Shown in pieces: positions 1-6,018 of a stretch of 6,328 nucleotides of DNA. Origin of the DNA: Erysipelotrichaceae bacterium (GTDB taxonomy: Bacteria; Bacillota_I; Bacilli_A; RFN20; CAG-826); the NCBI GenBank assembly GCA_031271635.1, contig JAISVG010000003.1, positions 1-6,328 of the forward strand, given 5' to 3'. Within the stretch, counting starts at the first letter, position 1, and each line of letters starts with the position of its first letter. The notes below the pieces were generated by a model. The model had not been told where the DNA came from. It searched no databases and saw only the letters and a list, made by a program, of their open reading frames with translations. The translations under genes and the position numbers were made by a program.

Positions 1-603
1 TTAGAGCAGAATCGTCGCCTCTATGACTCAGCTTTCTATAGTGAACATCCGGTTCCATATAGTATGATGAACGAAAAGACCCTTAAATTGCAGAAGATTG
101 TTGACGAAGGAAAACTAACTTATGCGAAACTTAATACCTATTTAAAATCCTTAAAGCAAGATGCGGAAACTGCTTTTAATGAGATTCAACCCTTATATAT
201 AGCTTTAAAAGAAATGGAACATAAGGCAGCTAGTTTTAGTGATATTACAGCACAAAAGATTTTTGATTTTGTAGGCGATAGCTATTTAAAGCTTGGAAAG
301 CTTCAAGGAATTTTAAAAACTGTGCCCCTCAATATTACTTTAGTTAATGAATTATATCAGCAGTTAAAAGCGGCCGTGACGAGTGAAACCATCGCCATAA
401 CTACGCTTTTAACCCAGAAAAAGGCCGCGATGGAACGTTTGGTGTTCTTGAACCGGGCTCGTCTTGATGAAACAGTCCTCGATAATGCGACTCGCGATTT
501 TGAAAGACTCTTCTTTGATGATCATTTTGGAGAGATTATTTCAAAAAGCGAAGCATTTTACAAAATCTTACGCGAGAAGAAGCCGATTTTTGAAATTGAA
601 TAG
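1..603 (+). CDS. ezrA: EzrA, septation ring formation regulator (C-terminal part, 5' end outside window)
   Basis: The frame is open from base 1 to the TAG at 601-603, giving 200 residues of a protein that begins upstream of the window. The ATG codons at 64 and 67 are internal. The sequence is helical and charged with heptad-like spacing and no catalytic motif, as expected for the coiled-coil spectrin-like repeats of EzrA, a membrane-anchored negative regulator of FtsZ ring assembly at the division site. The best family signal is near the C-terminus: an N-R-x-R stretch (LNRARLDETVL) followed by A-x3-F-x8-I-x6-Y, which resembles the conserved end of Bacillus EzrA as I remember it. The neighbours agree, because a cysteine desulfurase and thiI lie near ezrA in Bacilli. 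The N-terminal membrane anchor cannot be seen here. The identification rests on context plus the C-terminal resemblance; another coiled-coil protein is possible but less likely. Confidence 0.8.
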   Translation, partial: LEQNRRLYDSAFYSEHPVPYSMMNEKTLKLQKIVDEGKLTYAKLNTYLKSLKQDAETAFNEIQPLYIALKEMEHKAASFSDITAQKIFDFVGDSYLKLGKLQGILKTVPLNITLVNELYQQLKAAVTSETIAITTLLTQKKAAMERLVFLNRARLDETVLDNATRDFERLFFDDHFGEIISKSEAFYKILREKKPIFEIE

Positions 604-1722
604 ATGATATACCTTGATTATGCTTCCACCTCACTGCTTCGTCCTGAAGTCTTAGAAGCCTACGAACGTCTTTTAAAAGGATGTATTGGAAACCCTTCGA
701 ATTCTAATCACCTCGGTCTTGAACTTGAAGATAAACTAAACAAAGCTCGGAAAGAGATTTTAAAACTCTTGGGATTAAATAATCATCATGTAACTTTTAC
801 TTCTGGTGCGACTGAAGCTAATAATCTCGCGATTTTCGGTTTTGCAAGGCGGAATAAGAAGCGTGGCAATGTCATTATTACTTCAAGAATTGAGCATTCA
901 TCAATTACTAATCCGATTAAAGTTTTAACTGAAGAAGGCTTCGTTATGAAGTGTTTTGAGACTAAGGATTATGGTTATGATTATGATTCGCTGTTTCGTC
1001 TTTTATCAGATGATGTTTTGCTACTTAGTTTAACTGAAGTAAACAATGAAACCGGCTTGATTTTTGATTATGAAATGATTCGTAAGATTAAACAACTATA
1101 TCCTCATCTTATTATTCATCTTGATATTACTCAAGCGATTGGACATCTTGAACCGCATTCTTATCAAGACTGTGATTTTTTAACTTTTTCACTTCATAAA
1201 CTTGGAGGACCGACCGGAAGTGGGATTCTAATTAAACGTAATCGCCTCCAACTGCAGCCCTTAATCTATGGCGGGGGCCAAGAAGATGAAATGCGAAGCG
1301 GAACCATCAATACGGTGGCTCACCTGCTTTATCCCTTCGCCATTAAACTAATGTTTGATGATTATCAGCGCGACTCAAATGAATTACTTAAGGAATTAGA
1401 TAAGAAATTAAAAGATAGTGAAGAAATTGTTATTAATACTAAGTTAAGTAATTCCGCGAATCATATTCTTAATTTTTCATTGCGGCATAAAAAATCAAGC
1501 ATTCTCTTTGAAGCTCTGAATCAAGAAGCGATTTATCTCTCAACTAAAAGTTCCTGCGCGAGCCGTCATCAGCTGCGGTCCAATGTGGTCTATGAACTTA
1601 CCAAAAATGAGATTTTTGCCAGTAATTCGCTTCGAGTCTCTTTAGGACATGCAACGACTAAGACTGACATTGACTCCTTTACAAAAGCCCTCAAGCGTCT
1701 TTTGGAGACGATTAAAGAATGA
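604..1722 (+). CDS. nifZ: Cysteine desulfurase, NifZ/IscS-like, partner of ThiI
   Basis: This 372-residue protein is a complete class V PLP-dependent aminotransferase fold. It converts cysteine to alanine and carries the sulfur as an enzyme persulfide in the cytoplasm. Visible motifs, in order, are YLDYAST (3-9), NPSNSNHLG (30-38), FTSGATEANN (65-74), the PLP-stacking His98 in IEHSS, EVNNETG (145-151), Asp174 and Gln177 in HLDITQ, the Schiff-base Lys199 in SLHKLGGP, GGGQE...RSGT (223-234), the catalytic Cys318 in SSCAS, and Arg344 in LRVSLG. The ATG directly follows the ezrA TAG with no gap and no clear Shine-Dalgarno sequence, so translation is probably coupled to ezrA. The next gene overlaps by ATGA. 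Immediate linkage to thiI, and a ThiI without a rhodanese domain, point to the NifZ role known from Bacillus subtilis: supplying persulfide sulfur directly to ThiI for tRNA s4U. A more general IscS-like role cannot be excluded. The symbol is given by context. Confidence 0.93.
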   Translation: MIYLDYASTSLLRPEVLEAYERLLKGCIGNPSNSNHLGLELEDKLNKARKEILKLLGLNNHHVTFTSGATEANNLAIFGFARRNKKRGNVIITSRIEHSSITNPIKVLTEEGFVMKCFETKDYGYDYDSLFRLLSDDVLLLSLTEVNNETGLIFDYEMIRKIKQLYPHLIIHLDITQAIGHLEPHSYQDCDFLTFSLHKLGGPTGSGILIKRNRLQLQPLIYGGGQEDEMRSGTINTVAHLLYPFAIKLMFDDYQRDSNELLKELDKKLKDSEEIVINTKLSNSANHILNFSLRHKKSSILFEALNQEAIYLSTKSSCASRHQLRSNVVYELTKNEIFASNSLRVSLGHATTKTDIDSFTKALKRLLETIKE

Positions 1723-2893
1723 AACCCGAAAAGATTATGATTCGTTATGGCGAATTAATGACTAAAGGCCATAATAAGCAGGGTTTTTTAATGCGACTTC
1801 ACCTTGATATTAAAACGCGTCTTAAGGAATTAAAAGACCTAACATATGAACGCACTCATGACCAGTTTTTCATTGTTCTTCATGGTATCGAAGTTAGTCT
1901 TGTAACGGCGGTTTTAAAAAAGATTCCGGGAATTCATTAATCTCTTTAGTTTATCAAGCACCTCTTGATCTTGAAGCAATTAATGATTTAGCGCTTGCAC
2001 TACTAAAAGACGTTCCTAAAGATCAAACCTTTAGAGTTACTACGAAGCGGGCTAATAAGCGTTTTATGACATCGAGTGAAGATATTAGTAAGGAGGTGGG
2101 AGCGACTATTTTCCATCGTCTTAATTTAAAGGTTAGTCTTAAGAAACCTGATATCACGCTTTTTCTTGATATTAAAGATCAGGCAGCGTTTTTATATTTT
2201 GAAAAGGAGCTTTGTTTAGGTGGTTACCCTCTTAATAGTCTTGGAAAGGGCTTAATGCTTTTAAGTGGCGGGATTGATTCTCCAGTGGCTTCGTATCTTT
2301 TAATTAAACGTGGTATTAAACTTGATTTCATTCATTTTGCTGCTCCCCCATATACGAGTGAAGGAGTAATTTATAAACTGAAAGATATTATCGCGGTGCT
2401 AAATGAATATCAGGTTAACTCACGACTCTTTGTGATTCCTTTTACCAAACTTCAAGAAACTATTTACGAAATGAGCGATGTTTCATATGCGATTACGATT
2501 ATGCGCCGGATGATGGTAAGAATCTCCACCTTGGTTGCCAAAAAATACCGGATTCCAGTTTTAGCAACCGGAGAATCAGTCGGTCAAGTTGCCAGTCAGA
2601 CTCTCAGCAGTATTAATACCATCAATGAAGTGACTATTTATCCCATTTTAAGACCGCTTAGTGTCCTTGATAAGGTTGATATTATTAAGTTATCACAAGG
2701 AATTGGTCTTTATGAGATTTCGATTCGACCTTTTGAAGATTGTTGTACCATTTTCCCAGTAATTAATCCTAAGACGAGACCCCGGGTTAAAGTTTCAAAA
2801 AGCTTTGAGGCGAAGTTTGATTATCAAGCATTAATTGATGAGGCCGTAAAGAATTTAAGAATTATTAAAGTTTCATCAAAAGATATATTATAA
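1719..2893 (+). pseudogene. thiI: ThiI tRNA 4-thiouridine synthase, split by a -1 frame change
   Basis: ThiI adenylates U8 of tRNA and replaces its oxygen with sulfur taken from a cysteine desulfurase. The first segment (1719-1940) gives the N-terminal ferredoxin-like part with IMIRYGELMTKG and ends at TAA after KKIPGIH. Homology resumes at once in the -1 frame (ISLVYQAPLDLEAI...) and includes the THUMP region with TFRVTTKRANKRF. It continues through the PP-loop SGGIDSPVA (from 2264), HFAAPPYTSE, TGESVGQVASQTL and PFEDCCTIF to TAA 2891-2893. Joined by one -1 step, the product is 391 residues, normal for a Gram-positive ThiI lacking a rhodanese domain. The ATG at 2066 lies inside the THUMP region and is not a real start. 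The start at 1719 overlaps the desulfurase stop (ATGA), with GGAG at 1704-1707, 11 bases upstream. All motifs are intact, so a recent mutation, a sequencing error or recoding are all possible. Confidence 0.9.
1916..1922 (+). other. In-phase A AAA AAG slippery heptamer in thiI
   Basis: In the zero frame the codons read TTA AAA AAG, so bases 1916-1922 form A_AAA_AAG, the heptamer that drives -1 frameshifting in E. coli dnaX. It lies 15 bases before the in-frame TAA (1938-1940), and the -1 frame is exactly the one that continues into the rest of ThiI. No strong stem-loop is visible 5-9 bases downstream and no Shine-Dalgarno-like stimulator upstream. The only clean hairpin, ATCAAG/CTTGAT at 1953-1969, is about 30 bases away. 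Homology also seems to continue past the heptamer in the zero frame (PGIH), which favours an indel nearer 1938. Functional recoding is therefore a hypothesis. Confidence 0.35.
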
Positions 2894-2926
2894 AAAAAGA
2901 CCATCAGTTTTTTCCTGATCGTCTTT
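2892..2926. terminator. Hairpin terminator between convergent thiI and rplT operons
   Basis: AAAGAC (2896-2901) pairs with GTCTTT (2921-2926), and after one C-C mismatch ATCAG (2903-2907) pairs with CTGAT (2915-2919), around a 7-base loop. On the minus strand the stem is followed by a run of seven Ts (2898 to 2892), a strong intrinsic terminator for infC-rpmI-rplT. On the plus strand only TTTAAAT follows, so termination of the thiI transcript there is weaker. The A-run begins within the thiI TAA stop codon. Confidence 0.8.
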
Positions 2927-2944
2927 AAATACTAAAAAAAATTC

Positions 2945-3292
2945 TTAAGCTTTTTTAACTAAATCAACTAGTTTCTTAAAGCCTTCCGCATCATGGATGG
3001 CCATTTCACTTAACATCTTACGATTAACATTAATGTTATTCTTTTTTAAACCATCAATACAGCGCGAATATGAAATTTCATTGATACGACACGCAGCATT
3101 GATTCTTTTAATCCATAATTTGCGGAAATCACGTTTAATTAAACGTCGATCAATGTAAGCGTATTGAAGTGAGTGTTGCACTTGTTCTTTGGCAGTTTTA
3201 AAAAGCAGATGTTTACTGCCAAAATATCCTTTAGCTTGCTTGAGGATTTTCTTTCGTCTTTGATGGGTTACGGGACTATTTTTAACACGCAT
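2945..3292 (-). CDS. rplT: 50S ribosomal protein L20 (bL20)
   Basis: This 115-residue, strongly basic protein is a full-length bL20 (family length is near 118). It contains the typical [17 protein letters not shown] start, the [18 protein letters not shown] core, [17 protein letters not shown], and a C-terminal globular part ending in [11 protein letters not shown]20 binds 23S rRNA early in 50S assembly, and in Bacillota it also represses its own operon through the infC leader. The ATG (3292-3290) has an excellent AGGAGGT ribosome binding site at 3304-3298, which overlaps the rpmI stop codon (TAG, 3305-3303). Only 10 bases separate the two genes, so they are co-transcribed and probably translationally linked. 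It is the last gene of the operon; the terminator at 2926-2892 follows. Confidence 0.98.
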   Translation of the reverse strand: MRVKNSPVTHQRRKKILKQAKGYFGSKHLLFKTAKEQVQHSLQYAYIDRRLIKRDFRKLWIKRINAACRINEISYSRCIDGLKKNNINVNRKMLSEMAIHDAEGFKKLVDLVKKA

Positions 3293-3302
3293 ATGTTACC
3301 TC

Positions 3303-3491
3303 CTAGAGTAGTTCCTTAATGCGACTATAGTCGCCTTTAGAGACTAAACCACCCTTTCTTAAGTGGCGTTTTTGTTTGTGGGTTTTTCGGGGCGCTAAAT
3401 GGCTGGTATAGGCACTTTTACGTTTTAGTTTCCCGGTTCCGGTTTGTTTTACTCTTTTCGCAAGAGCACGTTTGGTCTTCATTTTAGGCAT
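3303..3491 (-). CDS. rpmI: 50S ribosomal protein L35 (bL35)
   Basis: This 62-residue, Lys/Arg-rich protein shows the bL35 pattern: [24 protein letters not shown] at the N-terminus, then [17 protein letters not shown], ending with a short [12 protein letters not shown]. It is a small 50S subunit component. The ATG at 3491-3489 is preceded by an AAAGGAGAT binding site at 3505-3497. The gap to infC is 15 bases. The order infC-rpmI-rplT is the canonical bacterial operon. Length is normal (family about 60-66) and nothing is unusual. Confidence 0.97.
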   Translation of the reverse strand: MPKMKTKRALAKRVKQTGTGKLKRKSAYTSHLAPRKTHKQKRHLRKGGLVSKGDYSRIKELL

Positions 3492-3506
3492 AAAACATCT
3501 CCTTTC

Positions 3507-4055
3507 TTATTTCTTTTTTGCCGCGAGGGTTGTAGATAAGAGTCTACCTTCAAACTTGGGTTCTTTTTCAACGATTGAAACATCACTGAGTGATTCCACG
3601 AATCTTTTTAAGGTCTCAACACCAATTTCGGTATGAGCTAATTGCCGGCCGCGATATCGTACTGAGACAATAATTTTATTTCCTTCTTCAAGAAACTTTC
3701 GGGCTTGTTTTAATTTGGTATCGACGTCATGTTGGCCAATGTTCGGAGTGAAGCGAATTTCCTTTATTTCGATGACTTTTTGATTCTTCTTGGCTTCTTT
3801 TTGCTTTTTAAGTGACTCATAGCGGAATTTACCATAATCAAGAATCTTGACTACTGGAGGATTCGCGTTCGCCGCGACGCAGTAGAGATCAAGTTCATAA
3901 CTATTAGCTAGTTCTTGTGCGTTGTAACTTGACATGATACCAAGTTGTTCGCCGTTAGGTCCAATAACTAAGACTTTTGGGAAGCGGATGTTCTCATTTA
4001 GTAATTCGTCTTTTCGTTTACTCGGATGATTGGGTTTTTGTTGAATAGTTGCCAG
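3507..4055 (-). CDS. infC: Translation initiation factor IF-3, probable CTG start
   Basis: IF-3 binds the 30S subunit, keeps it from joining 50S, and monitors start codon and initiator tRNA pairing. Both domains are visible. The N-terminal domain has LLNENIRFPKVLVIGPNGEQ (residues 18-37) and NPPVVKILDYGKFRY; after a Lys-rich linker, the C-terminal domain has EIKEIRFTPNIGQHD, VRYRGRQLAH and VEKEPKFEGR. The first ATG (3935-3933) is residue 41, inside the conserved N-terminal domain, so it cannot be the start. Between an in-frame TAA at 4133-4131 and that ATG there is no ATG, GTG or TTG. CTG at 4055-4053 lies 9 bases after a good AAAGGAG and gives MATIQQKPNHPSKRK... and 182 residues, a normal IF-3 length. 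An ATT at 4046-4044 is the alternative, but it lies 18 bases from the binding site. Rare starts are typical of infC (AUU in E. coli) and allow IF-3 to limit its own synthesis. Confidence 0.93.
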   Translation of the reverse strand: MATIQQKPNHPSKRKDELLNENIRFPKVLVIGPNGEQLGIMSSYNAQELANSYELDLYCVAANANPPVVKILDYGKFRYESLKKQKEAKKNQKVIEIKEIRFTPNIGQHDVDTKLKQARKFLEEGNKIIVSVRYRGRQLAHTEIGVETLKRFVESLSDVSIVEKEPKFEGRLLSTTLAAKKK

Positions 4056-4064
4056 TTTTGAATT

Positions 4065-4071
4065 CTCCTTT
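4065..4071 (-). promoter_or_regulatory. infC ribosome binding site (decides the CTG start)
   Basis: The minus strand reads AAAGGAG at 4071-4065. The only in-frame codon at normal spacing that could initiate is CTG 4055-4053, 9 bases away. ATT 4046-4044 is 18 bases away, and the first ATG is about 130 bases away. The site therefore fixes the start upstream of the ATG at 3935. Confidence 0.75.
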
Positions 4072-4080
4072 CTATTTAAT

Positions 4081-4107
4081 AAAAAATAGGCATCGGTAGT
4101 GATGCCT
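4081..4107 (-). terminator. Attenuator terminator in the infC leader
   Basis: On the minus strand AGGCATC (4107-4101) and GATGCCT (4094-4088) form a perfect 7-bp stem with loop ACTACC, followed by A and six Ts (4086-4081). It sits between the promoter and the infC ribosome binding site, so it would stop transcription before any gene of the operon. That is the arrangement of a conditional terminator. Confidence 0.88.
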
Positions 4108-4186
4108 GCACAATAATTACCTAGCGGTAGTTAATTGACCTATTGATGTTTCAATCAGGTGAGTGCTTCGCATCTACTTACTACGC
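4081..4186 (-). promoter_or_regulatory. L20-type leader with terminator/antiterminator switch
   Basis: The transcript from about 4186 to 4081 carries the attenuator hairpin and an upstream segment able to undo it. GTAGT (4184-4180) plus GATGC (4174-4170), with AAGTA bulged out, are complementary to all ten bases of GCATCACTAC (4105-4096), which is the 5' arm and loop of the terminator. Between these lie a hairpin CCT-g-ATTG / CAATAGG (4159-4152 with 4145-4139) and a smaller TACC/GGTA hairpin. In Bacillus subtilis, L20 controls the infC operon by such attenuation, favouring the terminator when L20 is in excess. Assignment to that family rests on position and architecture; I could not match a covariance model. 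Confidence 0.75.
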
Positions 4187-4191
4187 TATTA

Positions 4192-4220
4192 ATGATAGTA
4201 GAAACGAGATAATTTGTCAA
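4192..4220 (-). promoter_or_regulatory. Sigma-A promoter of infC-rpmI-rplT
   Basis: On the minus strand there is a perfect -35 TTGACA (4220-4215), a 17-base spacer, and -10 TATCAT (4197-4192, five of six consensus). Transcription should start near 4186-4184. Upstream are A-tracts on this strand (AAAAAA 4236-4231 and AAAAAAA 4258-4252) in the position of an UP element, which suits a highly expressed ribosomal operon. Confidence 0.85.
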
Positions 4221-4327
4221 CATATTTGTCTTTTTTATCCTTAAGCTGGGATTTTTTTCAGGCGAATGATGAATTAATGCGTTTTTTCATGAATCATCCG
4301 AAATATTCACAAAAAATGCGCTTTTTT
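4221..4327. other. Divergent intergenic region with spaced A/T tracts and an imperfect palindrome
   Basis: The 302 bases between the infC start and the lipoprotein start contain no gene. Apart from the two promoters and the leader, there are five A/T tracts of six or seven bases at 4231-4236, 4252-4258, 4282-4287, 4311-4316 and 4322-4327. Their centres are about 21, 30, 29 and 11 bases apart, roughly whole helical turns, which could bend the DNA. An imperfect inverted repeat, GATGA (4268-4272) with TCATC (4294-4298), has further partial pairing inside. It lacks a following T-run, so it is not a terminator; an operator is possible but unproven. Confidence 0.4.
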
Positions 4328-4334
4328 ATATAAT
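4306..4334 (+). promoter_or_regulatory. Sigma-A promoter of the lipoprotein genes
   Basis: TTCACA (4306-4311, five of six consensus) and TATAAT (4329-4334, perfect) are separated by 17 bases. The predicted start near 4341 leaves a leader of only about 17 bases, just enough for the AAGGAGG binding site at 4345-4351. There is thus little room for control by leader RNA. Confidence 0.8.
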
Positions 4335-4344
4335 AATGATAATC

Positions 4345-4351
4345 AAGGAGG
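4345..4351 (+). promoter_or_regulatory. Strong ribosome binding site of first lipoprotein
   Basis: AAGGAGG lies 6 bases before the ATG at 4358. The ATG at 4353 is out of frame and only one base from the site, so 4358 is the start. Confidence 0.85.
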
Positions 4352-4357
4352 AATGCA

Positions 4358-6010
4358 ATGAAATTAAAAGCATTTTTATTGTTGGCTTTACCAATGGTCT
4401 TAATGGTGACTTCTTGTCAACCAAAGACACAAGTGGTAAAAAGCAGCGAAGACGTTTATTTGGAGATTTTAGGAAATAATGCCACTGACGAGAGTCTTAA
4501 TTACGCCACGCTGATTGATGATTATGAACAAGTAGTGATTCCAGATGGCTTTACGATTATGACTTCATACCTCTCAAACTCGGCCTTATTATTAAGAGAA
4601 ACCGCGACTAATCGGTATGCAATGCTTGATTTAGTAGATGGAACAATGACAGCTTCATATGAGTCTCGGCAAACTGCCACTGGAGTAAATAATTATTTTT
4701 ATCTTTATAATGCTCCGGATGCAACCTTAATGGTGACTTATCGGCTCTATTCAAACTCTGGTAATTTTATTACGGAAGTTGCATCCTATGGTGCGATTTC
4801 GATTCGTGGCACTATTACGCCACAAGGTCTTGATTTAAGGCTTGATGAATGGATTTATGTTAAAGTTGATCAGAGTCAAGGAGTTTTTTATACTTATAGC
4901 GATGAAGATGGCTATGATTATCTTGATGATCTTAGTGAATTAAACCAAGAATCTAAAGTACCTCTGGCTCTTGGTGATCTTTTTGATATTGGCGGCACTG
5001 AAATGTCGCTTGATGAATACGGAATTCTAAACTACACCCTCTCGGTTTCCTTTATTAATCAGGTTTACCCGATGATTAAAGTAAAACAGCCAAGCGGTGA
5101 TACCTTGACAATTATGGTGAAGGAAATCACTAATCAAAGTCAAGCCTTTATTCTTGATACTTTCGTTTATTTTTACATCACGACAAATGCTAGTGAAGAC
5201 AATCACATGGTAGCTACTAATAGCACTACCTTTTATAACTACCAAGTGGTTCGTTATAGTCTTGCCGATGGAAAAAGAGAAGAAATCACGACTGACATCT
5301 TCTTTAATCCAAACGATATTCGGGAATTATACTATGGTGATAATGGGCATGTCATGTATGCATTAGTAGAAGGTTATCAAGTCGTTAATAAAACGGCGCT
5401 GAATTACCGTGAAATCATGATTGACGTTAATGTGAAGGAGGCGCTTGATTTATCAACTTATCCAGTTGGTGACTTCTATCGCTTAAGTGATACTAGAACC
5501 ATGGTCATTGATGATAATAATTCGCTTAGTTATTTGATAAATGAAGACGGTGCAATTGTAACCACTTTACCAGACAACTATACTTTTTCTAATGGCGTCA
5601 TTTCCTTTAGTCAAAACGGAAGATATGGCGCAGTTGATTTAGATGGCAAGGTAATCATTCCTTTTGAATACCAAAGCCCAATCGTGTTTTACGCGGATGC
5701 CACGACGACGGTCGCCCAAAAATATCTTGATAGTTCCTATGTTATTTTAGGAAAAGACAGTCAAGAGACGCCACTGGTAGTTTCTTCAATGTTACTTACT
5801 TATCCTTTATATGGATTATATTTAATTAATGATAATACTGATACAGAGAATCCATATCAACTCTTAAATGGTGCTGGTGTGTCAATTCTTGAGTTTAACA
5901 CTTATACAAGTAACGCGGTTAATACTGATGAATTAAATGGCATGTTATACCTAACTATTACCCGTCAAGTTATCGGTAGTGTAACTGAAATCTATGCCAT
6001 GGAATTATAG
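4358..6010 (+). CDS. Secreted lipoprotein of unknown function with a WG-like repeat
   Basis: This 550-residue protein has a lipoprotein signal peptide: basic MKLK, a hydrophobic stretch (residues 5-17), and lipobox VTSC with the lipidated Cys at 20. It should be anchored on the outer face of the membrane. The mature part has no other membrane segment and is rich in Asp, Asn, Thr, Tyr and Ser with alternating hydrophobic residues, suggesting a beta-rich fold. Residues 419-438 (QNGRYGAVDLDGKVIIPFEY) fit the WG-repeat pattern (G-x-[WY]-G-x-x-D-x-x-G-x-x-x-I-P-x-x-Y), and NRYAMLDLVDG nearer the N-terminus is a weaker copy. WG-like repeats occur in many surface proteins and do not name a function. 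The following gene encodes a paralog with the same VYxEILxNNA segment just after the lipidated Cys. I do not recognise a specific family; solute binding or surface adhesion would be guesses. Confidence 0.9.
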   Translation: MKLKAFLLLALPMVLMVTSCQPKTQVVKSSEDVYLEILGNNATDESLNYATLIDDYEQVVIPDGFTIMTSYLSNSALLLRETATNRYAMLDLVDGTMTASYESRQTATGVNNYFYLYNAPDATLMVTYRLYSNSGNFITEVASYGAISIRGTITPQGLDLRLDEWIYVKVDQSQGVFYTYSDEDGYDYLDDLSELNQESKVPLALGDLFDIGGTEMSLDEYGILNYTLSVSFINQVYPMIKVKQPSGDTLTIMVKEITNQSQAFILDTFVYFYITTNASEDNHMVATNSTTFYNYQVVRYSLADGKREEITTDIFFNPNDIRELYYGDNGHVMYALVEGYQVVNKTALNYREIMIDVNVKEALDLSTYPVGDFYRLSDTRTMVIDDNNSLSYLINEDGAIVTTLPDNYTFSNGVISFSQNGRYGAVDLDGKVIIPFEYQSPIVFYADATTTVAQKYLDSSYVILGKDSQETPLVVSSMLLTYPLYGLYLINDNTDTENPYQLLNGAGVSILEFNTYTSNAVNTDELNGMLYLTITRQVIGSVTEIYAMEL

Positions 6011-6018
6011 GAGCTAAC

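Noticed and set aside
64..69. ATG ATG as the start of the first gene
   Set aside because: The frame is open to base 1, the upstream codons read as normal protein, and there is no ribosome binding site; the gene begins outside the window.
1953..1969. ATCAAG/CTTGAT hairpin as a frameshift stimulator for thiI
   Set aside because: It has only 6 bp and begins about 30 bases after the heptamer, much farther than the usual 5-9 bases.
2066..2068. ATG as the start of a separate PP-loop protein
   Set aside because: ThiI homology continues upstream in the same frame back to about 1940, so this Met is internal to the THUMP region.
3933..3935. ATG as the infC start
   Set aside because: It would remove the conserved NENIR...GPNGEQLGI part of IF-3 and has no ribosome binding site close by.
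4399..4739. The 14-base sequence CTTAATGGTGACTT occurs twice (4399-4412 and 4726-4739)
   Set aside because: One copy is in the signal peptide and one in the body of the same gene, with no similarity around them; most likely coincidence.
5027..5245. Minus-strand open frame of 72 residues inside the first lipoprotein gene
   Set aside because: It lies wholly within a well-supported gene, has no ribosome binding site, and its protein has no recognisable motif; it is a shadow frame.
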